Positions 38,188-46,718 of a stretch of DNA of 64,000 nucleotides are shown piece after piece. Every line of letters begins with the position of its first letter. Position 1 is the first letter of the stretch. The DNA is from Euzebya rosea (GTDB taxonomy: Bacteria > Actinomycetota > Nitriliruptoria > Euzebyales > Euzebyaceae). The DNA is taken from contig NZ_PGDQ01000013.1 in NCBI RefSeq assembly GCF_003073135.1, positions 62,001 through 126,000 of the forward strand, in the 5' to 3' direction. The position numbers and the translations under genes are program-made. The notes under the pieces are model-generated. The model was given only the letters and a program-made list of their open reading frames with translations. It ran no database searches and was not told the origin of the DNA.

Positions 38188-38216
38188 ACTGTACGAGCGG
38201 TTGCTCGAACTGTCAG
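38188..38216 (-). promoter_or_regulatory. merR-menF promoter with palindrome in the spacer
   Basis: Minus strand: -35 CTGACA (38211-38216), 17-base spacer, -10 TACAGT (38188-38193), and GTG 6 bases later. The spacer contains CGAGC-GGTT-GCTCG (38194-38207), the position where MerR regulators bind, suggesting autoregulation. Confidence 0.6.
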
Positions 38217-38741
38217 TGTTCGTTGGTCCTCGCTCCGCTCGTCGGGTCCTCGGGCTCGTGACCGACGATCCGCTGCGCCGATTCTCGCCTCTCGCAGGCT
38301 CGTGGCTGCGAGTCTTGCTCACGGAGCGTCGGCGCCCTGCGGCGGTCTGTGCTCGGTTCGGCTGCGGTGGCTGGCGTGTGCGATAGGCCCCTCTGGGGGC
38401 GGTCGACCGCACCCAGGGTCAGGCCTCGTGTGGCATGCGCGCCCCCGGACGGCGTCGACCGCGCACACCGAGCAAGGGTGGGTGCGATCCACTCCACCTC
38501 GCGCGCTCGAACGCACACACCAGTCGTGTGCGGGACCCACCGAGGGGGCCCACGCACCGCCGCAGGGCGCCGACGACTCCGTGGTGGCTCCCGCAGCGCC
38601 CCGATGCGAAGCGAGGGGTCGAGGAAGCCGCAGCGGATCGTCGGTCACGAGCCCGAGGACCCGACGGGCGAAGCGAGGACCAACAAACATCGTCGGTCAC
38701 GAGCCCGAGGACCCGACGAGCGGAGCGAGGACCAACGAACA
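38217..38741. mobile_element. fold-back (MITE-like) element with 53-bp inverted ends
   Basis: The left end (38217-38269) is an exact inverted copy of the right end (38689-38741). A second copy of the right-end unit lies directly next to it at 38637-38688, with 3 mismatches in 52 bases, so the unit occurs once inverted and twice in tandem. Inside is another perfect 19-base inverted pair (38327-38345 and 38557-38575). No transposase gene fits and no clear target duplication is seen. It fills the gap between the merR promoter and the end of the minus-strand gene at 38744; the short frames crossing it look spurious. Confidence 0.65.
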
Positions 38742-38743
38742 AC

Positions 38744-40096
38744 TCACAATGTCGTCGCGAGGTACCAGGCGATCGCGACGAGGGCGACCAGGAAGAGGGT
38801 GCCAGCGGCGAGCTGGAGGGGGCCGCGGGGGGAGATGGTGTCCTCGGTGACCGGCTCGAGCTCGTAGGTCGGCTCGACGCGGGGCGGGCCGGCGGGCAGG
38901 TCCTGGAGGTCCAGGACGGAGGGGGCGTCGGGGGCGAGGTCGTCGACGGTGACGCCCCGCGGTCCGCCGGTTCGGGGCAACGAGCTGGTTGGCGGCAGGA
39001 CGACGGCCCACTCCTCGTGTACGGCAGGGGGAGGGTCGGTCGGCGTGTCGAGGGCGGCGGGCACGACCGTCGAGGGGTCCAGCTCGGGCAGCTCGGTGGT
39101 GATCCGGTCCGACGGGGTGCGTTCCAGCTCGGGTGGGAGGTGGGCGGCGCGGGCGAACAGCGGCACGGTGTCCTCCTGCCGGGGCTGCCGCTCGGGGGTC
39201 GGATCGCCGGTGTCCTCCTCCGTCGGCCCGTGCAGCTGCTGGAAGAGCGACCGGGCCACCGCTGGGCCGTCGGGTGCGGGCGGGCCGGGGAGCGGCGGCA
39301 ACGGCTCCATCACCGGCATGGCGTGGTCGCCCGGCTGGGCCAGTCGACGTCCGGTGGCCGCCGGGGGCAGGTAGCTGGGGGTCTCCAGCGTGTGCCCCGC
39401 GAGCACTCGGCCGGGTACCCAGCGTCGCTCGACGGCGTCGACGTGGCTGCGCCGCAGGCCGGCTGGGGGTGTGGCGTCGGCCGACCACCGGATGGCCGGC
39501 TCGGCGCCGGGTGTCGTGGCGGGTGCGGCAGGGGTCGCAGCGGACGAGGTCGTGGAGGGGGTGGTGGCGGGCGGCGCGGGGGAGGAGGGGGTCGGCCCGC
39601 CAGCGGACGTCGGCTGCTGGCTGCCGGGTACCTCCCTGATCGGCAGGGGGGCCGGTTCGTCGGCGTCGCCTGCCATCGCCGACGCCGACATCGCCGCCAC
39701 ACCCTCGCCACCGCCGGCCATCCGTTCGACCAATCGCGGCGACGGGGTGGTGAACGCGTTCTGCGTCAGCGCCGGGATGGCCGGGGACAGCTCCGCGTCG
39801 GGCAGCACGATCGTGACGTCCGGCTCGGAACCCTCCTCGGACGAATCGTCGCGCGCCTCGTGGTCCTGCGAGTCCTCGTCCTCGGCCGCACGGGCAGCCA
39901 GCTCGGCCAGGATCTCGGCGGCCCGGTCGGGGTCGACGACCTGGTGGCCCAGCGCGCAGCGGCCCCGGTCGTCGATCGCGACGACCTGCCGGCACTTGTC
40001 GCACCGCTCGCCTGCCTCGACATCGTGGCGCAGTCGACCGCGCCCACGGCCGAGGCGGTTGCCGCGGCTGGCGCGAGGTGTGTCGGTCTGGCTCAT
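38744..40096 (-). CDS. zinc-ribbon, proline-rich, tail-anchored membrane protein
   Basis: A 450-residue protein with a basic N-terminus, a short putative metal site (C32, C35, C47, H51), a long acidic then Pro/Ala/Thr-rich region of low complexity, and a single membrane helix at the very end (about residues 425-447). I recognise no family. The layout suggests a cytoplasmic protein held to the membrane by its tail. ATG 40096 lies 21 bases from the divergently read amidohydrolase-like gene, so their promoters overlap. Confidence 0.65.
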   Translation of the reverse strand: MSQTDTPRASRGNRLGRGRGRLRHDVEAGERCDKCRQVVAIDDRGRCALGHQVVDPDRAAEILAELAARAAEDEDSQDHEARDDSSEEGSEPDVTIVLPDAELSPAIPALTQNAFTTPSPRLVERMAGGGEGVAAMSASAMAGDADEPAPLPIREVPGSQQPTSAGGPTPSSPAPPATTPSTTSSAATPAAPATTPGAEPAIRWSADATPPAGLRRSHVDAVERRWVPGRVLAGHTLETPSYLPPAATGRRLAQPGDHAMPVMEPLPPLPGPPAPDGPAVARSLFQQLHGPTEEDTGDPTPERQPRQEDTVPLFARAAHLPPELERTPSDRITTELPELDPSTVVPAALDTPTDPPPAVHEEWAVVLPPTSSLPRTGGPRGVTVDDLAPDAPSVLDLQDLPAGPPRVEPTYELEPVTEDTISPRGPLQLAAGTLFLVALVAIAWYLATTL

Positions 40097-40117
40097 GTGC
40101 GTAGACTCCAGCGCTCG

Positions 40118-41431
40118 TTGCCGAACATCTGCTATTCCGCGTCCGTCGTCTGCCCGATGTCAGGACCGCCGCTTGCCGACGGGGCCGTCCTCGTGGCCGA
40201 CGGCGTCATTGTGGCGGTCGGACACGCCAGTGACCTAGCACCCTCGGCTGACCGGCACCACCATCTCGACGGTGTGCTGCTGCCCGGTCTGGTCGACGGA
40301 CACACCGTGCTCGAGCACTCCGACGTGCGTGCCATCGCCCGCCCGGGGCCCTTCCACATGTGGCTTCGCGCCGTGCTCGGCTACACCCGCGGGTGGGACG
40401 GCGAACGGTGGATGCGGTCGGCCCACCGTGGGGTCCAGGACGCCCTGCGGCACGGCGTGACCACGGTCGTGGACTCCGTCGTCCGCGGACCTGCGGTGCC
40501 CGCTGCAGGGCGTGCGGGCCTCCGTGGCCACTCGCTGGTCCAGGTGATGATGGTCGACATCACCGAGCACGACGCGGTGCTCGAGGCCGTGCGGACCTCG
40601 CTGTCCAGGCCGGCCAACGGCCGCACGATCGGCGTCGCCCCCCACTCGCCCTACACCCTCGGCACGGGCGTCCTGCAGGCCCTCGGCGCACTCGCCCGCG
40701 AGCTAGGCCGCCCCCTGCAGATCCGCGCGGCGGAGTCCAACGCCGAGATCGCCGCCATCCGCCAGGGCGACGGCCCCCTGGTCGACCTCGCCACCGAAGC
40801 CGGCCTGGACGTGGAGTGGGCACCCGACGGCGTCGGCAAGGGCGCGGTCGGCTACCTGGACTCCCTCGACCTGCTGGCCCCCGGCACCTCCGTCGTGCAC
40901 GGCGTCTGGGCCGACCTCGCCGAAGCGCGCATGCTGGCCCGCGCCGGCGTGCCCGTCGTCTGCTGCCCCCGGGCCAACGCCATGCTGCAGGTCGGTGAGG
41001 CCCCGCTGGAACGCTTCGCCGAAGCCGGTACGCCGCTGGCGCTCGGCACCGGCAGCGCGGCCGCCGCCGGCGACGCCGACCTGCTCGCCGACGCCGCCGC
41101 GTGGGCGCGGGTCGCCCGCAACCGCGAGCTCGTCCTGTGGCCATCCCCCTCCGCCGGCCCCATCTCGCTGGAGGAGGCCGCGGTCCGGCTTGCCACCGTC
41201 GACGGCGCCCGAGCGCTCGGCCTCGGTGACATCGCCGGTGTCCTGGAACCCGGTCGTCCCGCCGACATGGTGGGTGTCGCGATCGACACGACACCCGGCA
41301 GCGTCTACCGCGACCTGGTCGAACGCGGTCCGGGCCGGCAGGTCCTGACCGTCCTCGGCGGCCTCCGCAAGTCACGCCGCAAGGACCCCGACATCCCGTG
41401 GCCCGAGCTCGAAGAATGGAAGGACATGTGA
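40118..41431 (+). CDS. amidohydrolase-like protein with missing metal ligands
   Basis: A 437-residue homologue of the ATZ/TRZ and aminodeoxyfutalosine deaminase group. The fold is clear: SASVVCPMSGPPLADGAVLVADG at the start, APHSPYTLG, VVHGVWADLAEA, and the ending ILEPGRPAD-type segment. The metal-site positions are altered: HTV (62-64) instead of HTH, an Arg in IRAAES where a His is expected, and LGTGS instead of LGTDS. It is probably not a functional deaminase. TTG 40118 gives the normal family N-terminus; the frame upstream is a shadow of the minus gene. Its stop overlaps menG by 4 bases. Confidence 0.8.
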   Translation: MPNICYSASVVCPMSGPPLADGAVLVADGVIVAVGHASDLAPSADRHHHLDGVLLPGLVDGHTVLEHSDVRAIARPGPFHMWLRAVLGYTRGWDGERWMRSAHRGVQDALRHGVTTVVDSVVRGPAVPAAGRAGLRGHSLVQVMMVDITEHDAVLEAVRTSLSRPANGRTIGVAPHSPYTLGTGVLQALGALARELGRPLQIRAAESNAEIAAIRQGDGPLVDLATEAGLDVEWAPDGVGKGAVGYLDSLDLLAPGTSVVHGVWADLAEARMLARAGVPVVCCPRANAMLQVGEAPLERFAEAGTPLALGTGSAAAAGDADLLADAAAWARVARNRELVLWPSPSAGPISLEEAAVRLATVDGARALGLGDIAGVLEPGRPADMVGVAIDTTPGSVYRDLVERGPGRQVLTVLGGLRKSRRKDPDIPWPELEEWKDM

Positions 41432-42159
41432 CCGCTGGTTCCCTGCCCGACCCGCGCCCGACCGAGGACAAGGACGCGGCCCTCGTCCAGGACATGTTCG
41501 ACCGGGTGGCCCCGCGCTACGACATCGCCAACGCGATCCTGTCGTTCGGTTCCGACCAGCACTGGCGCCGCGTCGCCGTCCGGGCGGTCGACCCGCAGCC
41601 GGCCGAGCGGATCCTCGACGTGGCCACCGGCACCGGGCTGCTGGCCCGCGAGCTGGACCGGGCCGGCGCGGACACCGTGGCGCTGGACTTCTCGTGGAAC
41701 ATGCTGGCCGCGGGCAAGCGCAGCGAACGCCGGACCGGCCAGCGGCCGCTCGCGTGGCTGAACGGAGACGGCACCGCGTTGCCGTTCGCCGACGACAGCT
41801 TCGACGCGGTCACCATCAGCTTCGGCCTGCGCAACCTCCCCGACCCCCGAGCGGGCCTGCGGGAGTTCGCGAGGGTGACCAAGCCGGGCGGCCGCGTGGT
41901 CGTGATGGAGTTCTCCAGCCCCACCAACGCGCTGTTCCGCCGGGTCTACCGGGACTACCTCGTCCGCGCCCTGCCGCGCATCGCCGAGGTCGTCACCTCC
42001 GACCCGGCTGCCTACCGGTACCTGGCCGACTCCATCCTCGAGTGGCCCGACCAGCCCCGGCTGGCCAGATGGTTCGTCGACGCGGGCTGGACCGGCCCGC
42101 GCTGGCAGAACCTGACCGGCGGCATCGTCGCCATCCACACCGCCCGCCTGCCCGGCTGA
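41428..42159 (+). CDS. menG: demethylmenaquinone methyltransferase
   Basis: A 243-residue SAM-dependent methyltransferase of the UbiE/MenG family that completes menaquinone. [19 protein letters not shown], the SAM motif [11 protein letters not shown], the FGLRNLPDP segment and the late WLTGG-like LTGGIVAIH are visible. GTG 41428 overlaps the amidohydrolase-like stop by 4 bases, linking the two in expression. Confidence 0.94.
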   Translation: MTAGSLPDPRPTEDKDAALVQDMFDRVAPRYDIANAILSFGSDQHWRRVAVRAVDPQPAERILDVATGTGLLARELDRAGADTVALDFSWNMLAAGKRSERRTGQRPLAWLNGDGTALPFADDSFDAVTISFGLRNLPDPRAGLREFARVTKPGGRVVVMEFSSPTNALFRRVYRDYLVRALPRIAEVVTSDPAAYRYLADSILEWPDQPRLARWFVDAGWTGPRWQNLTGGIVAIHTARLPG

Positions 42160-42229
42160 GCCGGTCGCCCCGGAGGGGCCGGAGGACAGCCCGGGCCGGT
42201 CCCGGGTTTCGCCCCCTCCACCCGCGTGC

Positions 42230-42235
42230 TACGCT
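42230..42235 (+). promoter_or_regulatory. -10 hexamer TACGCT for ribosomal protein L36
   Basis: TACGCT here predicts transcription from about 42242, leaving a leader of roughly 100 bases before ATG 42344. That is long compared with the leaderless genes nearby and could hold control sequences. Confidence 0.4.
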
Positions 42236-42343
42236 TCTTCGTCCACGGCTGCGCGCCGCCATGCGTCGTGCGCGCGTCTGTGCCCATCATCGCCCCACGG
42301 TGGGCACCAACGAGAACCACCCCTTCCCCACGAGGAGCATCCC

Positions 42344-42490
42344 ATGAAGGTCGTCAACTCCATCGGCACGCTCAAGAAGCGCCACCCCGACTGCCAGGTC
42401 GTGAAGCGCAAGGGCCGTATCTACGTGATCAACAAGACCAACCCCCGCTTCAAGGTCCGCCAGGGCGGCGCCAAGAAGAAGCGCTACTAG
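42344..42490 (+). CDS. rpmJ: 50S ribosomal protein L36, type B (zinc-independent)
   Basis: A 48-residue protein too short for ordinary gene lists. It matches type B L36: [14 protein letters not shown], then [19 protein letters not shown]. The zinc-binding cysteines of the type A form are absent; only one Cys remains. Type B L36 often replaces the zinc form under zinc limitation and is then Zur-controlled, though I see no clear Zur box here. GAGGAG lies 6 bases before ATG 42344. A hairpin terminator follows 24 bases after the stop. Confidence 0.93.
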   Translation: MKVVNSIGTLKKRHPDCQVVKRKGRIYVINKTNPRFKVRQGGAKKKRY

Positions 42491-42513
42491 GCGACCCCCA
42501 AGGGATCGAGTCG

Positions 42514-42546
42514 ACGCCACCCCGCGGGGTGGCGTTCGTCGTTCTT
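42514..42546 (+). terminator. intrinsic terminator after rpmJ
   Basis: A 10-base stem (42514-42523 with 42526-42535, ACGCCACCCC) followed by TCGTCGTTCTT. The tail is only moderately T-rich. Confidence 0.6.
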
Positions 42547-42602
42547 GCCCCCCGCGGGACCCGCTCGCAGGGGTCGACGTCCCGTTTCTCACCCGGTCGG
42601 TG

Positions 42603-42631
42603 TTCACATGGGGGCTCGCTGCCGTTAGGTT
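42603..42631 (+). promoter_or_regulatory. ppc promoter
   Basis: TTCACA (42603-42608), a 17-base spacer and TAGGTT (42626-42631), then 6 bases to GTG 42638. Both boxes are close to consensus and predict a leaderless mRNA. Confidence 0.6.
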
Positions 42632-42637
42632 CGTCGT

Positions 42638-45388
42638 GTGGAACAACGAACCCCCTCCGTCGACCTGCCCGAACGCCTTCGCGGCGAGATCCGCCACCTC
42701 GGCCGCCTGCTCGGCCGGGTGATCGCCGAAGAAGCCGGTGAACGGACCTACCAGCTGGTCGAGGACCTGCGCCGTGCCGCCGTGGCCGCGCGCCGCGACG
42801 GGGCCGACCGGTCACCGATCGACGAGCTGGTCGCCGAGCTCGACGTCGAGACGGCCGAGGACGTCGCCAAGGCGTTCACGATCTTCTTCCAGCTGACCAA
42901 CCTGGCCGAGCAGCGGGTACGGATCCGCGAGCTGCGCCGTCGCGACGACGGGGTCACCCCGGTGGAGGACTCCCCGGCGGCCAGCATCGCCGCGATCCGC
43001 CGGGCCCAGCCCGCCGACGACGACGCCCCGGACCTGCTGGCCGGCGTGCTCGCCAAGCTCGAGGTGCACCCGGTCTGGACCGCCCACCCCACCGAGGCCC
43101 GTCGGCGCGCCGTGGTCGACAGCCTGCGTCGCATCGACGCCGAGCTGTCCCGCGGCGACACCGACATGCTCGGCCACGGGCAGCAGGCCGACATCACCCG
43201 GCGACTCCTCGAGGAGATCGCGATCCTGTGGCGCACCGCCCAGGTCCGCTCCAGCCGCCCGACCCCGGTCGACGAGGTCCGCAAGCTGATGGCCGTCTTC
43301 GACGCGACGGTCTTCCGGGTGGTGCCGGAGGTGTACCGCTCGGTCGAGCGGGCCATGCACGGTGACGCCAGCGGGGTCGCCGAGCCCGAGGTGCCGCCGT
43401 TCCTGACCTTCGGCTCGTGGGTCGGCGGCGACCGCGACGGCAACCCCCGGGTGACCTCCACCGTCACCGCCGAGACCGCCGCGTTGATGGCCGACCGCGT
43501 GCTGCGCGGCCTGGAGAACGCCACGACGCGCATCGCCCGGACCCTGAGCGCCACCGAGGAGGTCACCCCACCCTCACCCGAGCTGGTGGAGGTGCTGGCC
43601 GACCTCGACCAGCGCTTCCCGACCTGCGCCACCGCCCAGATCATGCGTGCGGCCCGGTCCCCCCACCGTCGGATGCTGAGCATGGCGGCCGAACGGCTTG
43701 CCGCCACCCGTACCGGGCGTGGCGTCGACGACGACATGGCCTACACGAGTCCCGAGGAGTACACCGCCGACCTGCGGCTGGTCCGCGACTCCCTCGTCCG
43801 GGGCAACGCCGCCCGGCTGGCACACGGTGAACTGCAGCACCTGATCTGGCAGGCCGACACCTTCGGGTTCCACCTGGCCTCCCTGGAGGTCCGCCAGCAC
43901 ACCGACGTGCACGCCGAGGCGCTGCGGAGGCTGGGCATCGACCCGGACGATGCCGACGCCCTGCGCGCCGTCGTGGCCGACCCGCCTCCGCTGCCCGACG
44001 ACCTGACATGGCCGTCGCCGCCCCACCCCGTCGCGGTCGCCTCCGCCCCGCACCGCGACCTGTCGCCGACCGACCGGTCCGCCGGTGAGGTCGCTGCTGC
44101 GGACCCAGCCGGCGACGTGCTGCCGACGATGCGGACGGTCGCGGAGATCCAGGCGCGGTTCGGCCGTCGCGCCTGCGAGCGGTGGGTCATCTCCTTCACC
44201 ACCTCGCTGGTCGACCTGCTGCGGGTCAAGGCCCTGACCGCGATCGCCGGCCTCGACGTCCAGATCGTCCCGCTGTTCGAGACCCGCGCCGACCTCGACG
44301 CCGCGCCGGCGGTGCTGGAGGAGTGGCTCGCCGAGCAGCCCGGGACCACCCACCTCGAGGTCATGCTCGGCTACTCCGACTCGGCCAAGGACGCCGGCTT
44401 CCTCGCCGCCAACGTGGCCCTGCACCGTGCGCAGCGTGGCCTCGTGGCCTGGGCTGCCGACGCCGGCGTCGAGCTCACGTTGTTCCACGGCCGCGGAGGT
44501 GCCCTCGGTCGTGGTGGCGGACCCACCAACCGCGCGGTGCTGGCCCAGCCACGCGGTGCGGTGGCCGGCCGCTTCAAGGTCACCGAGCAGGGCGAGGTCA
44601 TCAACCAGCGCTACGGCAAGCGCGCGCTGGCCGTGCGCCACCTCGAGCAGGTCACCAGCGCCACCATGCGCGCCGAGCTCGACGACCTGACCACCCAGCC
44701 CGACACCGTGATGGACGACGAGGCCGACCTGGTGGCCACGATGGCCAAGGCCAGCGAGGAGGCGTGGCGCGAGCTCGTCGGCGCCGACGGGTTCCCCGAC
44801 TTCTTCCGCACCGTCACGCCCATCGACGAGATCGGCGCCCTCCAGATCGGCTCCAGGCCCTCCAAGCGGAAGACGGGCAACGGCCTGTCGTCGTTGCGGG
44901 CGATCCCGTGGACGTTCGCCTGGGCCCAGGCACGCATCAACGCACCCGGCTGGTACGGCCTCGGCACCGGACTGCAGGCAGGGGTGGACGCCCGGGGGCT
45001 GGCCGAGCTGCAGGACCTGAACCGTCGCTGGCCGTTCTTCGCCAACCTGATGGAGAACGCCGAGATGAGCCTGGTGAAGGCCGACGCGACCGCGGCACGC
45101 GTGCTGCTGGACGCCGGGGGCCGTCCCGACCTGACCGAGCGGATCATGGACGAGCTGGACCGCACCACCGAGCTGGTGCTGCAGATCACCGGCCAGCGAC
45201 AGCTGCTGAAGCGCCGGCCGACGCTGGCCCAGGCGACGGCGCTGCGCAACCCCTACCTCGACGTGCTCGGGGCGGTCCAGCAGCGCTGGCTGCGCCACTC
45301 CCGCCGCACCGACGCCACCGAGGACGACCAGCGGGTCGTCATGCTCACGATGAACGGCATCGCCGCCGCCCTCCAGAACACCGGCTGA
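42638..45388 (+). CDS. ppc: phosphoenolpyruvate carboxylase
   Basis: A 916-residue enzyme that adds bicarbonate to PEP to make oxaloacetate, refilling the TCA cycle. The catalytic motifs are present: VWTAHPTEARRR (active His), WVGGDRDGNP, LGYSDSAKDAG (catalytic Lys) and FHGRGGALGRGGGP (loop with Arg), and the C-terminal end reads LTMNGIAAALQNTG. The length is usual for the bacterial enzyme. A leaderless promoter precedes it; the reductase gene follows after 25 bases. Confidence 0.96.
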   Translation: MEQRTPSVDLPERLRGEIRHLGRLLGRVIAEEAGERTYQLVEDLRRAAVAARRDGADRSPIDELVAELDVETAEDVAKAFTIFFQLTNLAEQRVRIRELRRRDDGVTPVEDSPAASIAAIRRAQPADDDAPDLLAGVLAKLEVHPVWTAHPTEARRRAVVDSLRRIDAELSRGDTDMLGHGQQADITRRLLEEIAILWRTAQVRSSRPTPVDEVRKLMAVFDATVFRVVPEVYRSVERAMHGDASGVAEPEVPPFLTFGSWVGGDRDGNPRVTSTVTAETAALMADRVLRGLENATTRIARTLSATEEVTPPSPELVEVLADLDQRFPTCATAQIMRAARSPHRRMLSMAAERLAATRTGRGVDDDMAYTSPEEYTADLRLVRDSLVRGNAARLAHGELQHLIWQADTFGFHLASLEVRQHTDVHAEALRRLGIDPDDADALRAVVADPPPLPDDLTWPSPPHPVAVASAPHRDLSPTDRSAGEVAAADPAGDVLPTMRTVAEIQARFGRRACERWVISFTTSLVDLLRVKALTAIAGLDVQIVPLFETRADLDAAPAVLEEWLAEQPGTTHLEVMLGYSDSAKDAGFLAANVALHRAQRGLVAWAADAGVELTLFHGRGGALGRGGGPTNRAVLAQPRGAVAGRFKVTEQGEVINQRYGKRALAVRHLEQVTSATMRAELDDLTTQPDTVMDDEADLVATMAKASEEAWRELVGADGFPDFFRTVTPIDEIGALQIGSRPSKRKTGNGLSSLRAIPWTFAWAQARINAPGWYGLGTGLQAGVDARGLAELQDLNRRWPFFANLMENAEMSLVKADATAARVLLDAGGRPDLTERIMDELDRTTELVLQITGQRQLLKRRPTLAQATALRNPYLDVLGAVQQRWLRHSRRTDATEDDQRVVMLTMNGIAAALQNTG

Positions 45389-45413
45389 CCGCGGCGGGGG
45401 TGGGTAGCCTCGG

Positions 45414-46718
45414 ATGGCGATGGCCTCTGCGATGGACTCCCCTGCCGCCCCCCTTCCCACCAGCCCCACCGACACGGCCGACGTCGTCGTCGTGGGCGCC
45501 GGCCCCGGCGGTTCGGCCGCCGCGTACTTCCTGGCCCGCGCGGGTCACGACGTCGTCCTGCTGGAGAAGGACGCCTTCCCGCGCGACAAGGTCTGCGGCG
45601 ACGGGCTGACCCCGCGGGCGGTCCACGCCATGAAGCTGCTGGGCCTGGAGGAGGAGGCCGAGGGCACCCCCGACGGCTGGGCCCGCCAGTCCGGACTGCG
45701 GATGTACGGCGGCGGGGTCACCTGGAACATGCCGTGGCCCGAGACCGACGACTTCCCGACCCACTCCATCACCGCCACCCGCGCGCTGTTCGACCACACG
45801 CTGGCCAAGAACGCCGCCAACGCCGGCGCCCACCTGTGGGAGGAGACCAAGGCCGTCGCCCCGCTGTGGATCGACGGGCGCGAGGACCGCATCGCCGGGG
45901 TCGCCTACGAACGGGCCGACGGCACCACCGGTGCCATCCGTGCCCGCACCGTCGTGCTGGCCGACGGGGGCTCGTCCCGTCTGGCCATCGAGATGGGCCT
46001 GCACCGCGACGAGTCCCGCCCGATGGGTGCGGCGATCCGCGCGTACTACCGCTCGCCCCGCTCCACGATGGACCACATGGAGGGCTTCCTCGAGCTGAAG
46101 AAGGGTGACGAGCTCCTCCCCGGCTACGGCTGGATCTTCCCCCTCGACGACGGGCTCGTGAACGTGGGCTGGGGGCTGATCTCGACCTCCAAGCACTTCC
46201 AGACGACCAGCTACCGCAAGGTCCTCAACGACTGGGTCAGCGGCTTCCCCGAGGAGTGGGGGATGACGCCGGAGACCATGGTCGGCAAGCCGAAGGGCGC
46301 CGGCCTGCCGATGGGCCACAACCGCCACCCCCACGTCTGGAAGGGCGCGGTGCTGGTCGGTGACTCCGGCGGCATGGTCAACCCGTTCAACGGCGAGGGC
46401 ATCTCCTACGCCATCGAGGCCGCCGAGATGGCCGCCCGCGCCATCGACGACGCGCTGCGCACCCGCCGCGACGACGCGCTGCTGGCCTACCCCGCGGAGC
46501 TCAAGCGGGCCTGGGGTGGCTACTTCCAGCTCGGTCGGGTCTTCCTGACCGTCATGGCCGACCCGACCGTGATGAAGATCGCCACCCAGTACGGCATGCC
46601 CAAGCGGCGGCTGATGGACTTCGTCTTCCGGACCATGGCGCACCTGGTCAACGAGAAGAACCGCAACGTGACCGACGTCGTCATCAACACCCTGTCCCGC
46701 GCGGTGCCCGCCGCATGA
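45414..46718 (+). CDS. geranylgeranyl reductase-family flavoprotein (menaquinone reductase-like)
   Basis: A 434-residue FAD-dependent reductase with the Rossmann motif VVGAGPGGSAAAYFLARAG, the RDKVCGDGLTP motif of the family and GDSGGMVNPFNGEGISYAIEAA. Relatives saturate isoprenoid tails; the mycobacterial MenJ reduces one unit of menaquinone. The closeness to menG and other men genes makes a MenJ role likely but unproven, and archaeal-type lipid reductases look similar. TAGCCT (45405-45410) points to a start near ATG 45414 or 45420. Its end overlaps the peptidase start by 4 bases. Confidence 0.88.
   Translation: MAMASAMDSPAAPLPTSPTDTADVVVVGAGPGGSAAAYFLARAGHDVVLLEKDAFPRDKVCGDGLTPRAVHAMKLLGLEEEAEGTPDGWARQSGLRMYGGGVTWNMPWPETDDFPTHSITATRALFDHTLAKNAANAGAHLWEETKAVAPLWIDGREDRIAGVAYERADGTTGAIRARTVVLADGGSSRLAIEMGLHRDESRPMGAAIRAYYRSPRSTMDHMEGFLELKKGDELLPGYGWIFPLDDGLVNVGWGLISTSKHFQTTSYRKVLNDWVSGFPEEWGMTPETMVGKPKGAGLPMGHNRHPHVWKGAVLVGDSGGMVNPFNGEGISYAIEAAEMAARAIDDALRTRRDDALLAYPAELKRAWGGYFQLGRVFLTVMADPTVMKIATQYGMPKRRLMDFVFRTMAHLVNEKNRNVTDVVINTLSRAVPAA

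Noticed and set aside
38182-38412. Longer N-terminus for the MerR regulator
   Set aside because: The extra 77 codons translate the promoter and the repeat element; the winged helix starts at 38181.
38435-40117. Upstream extension of the amidohydrolase-like frame by about 560 codons
   Set aside because: It lies opposite the minus-strand zinc-ribbon protein and inside the fold-back element; the amidohydrolase family start is at 40118.
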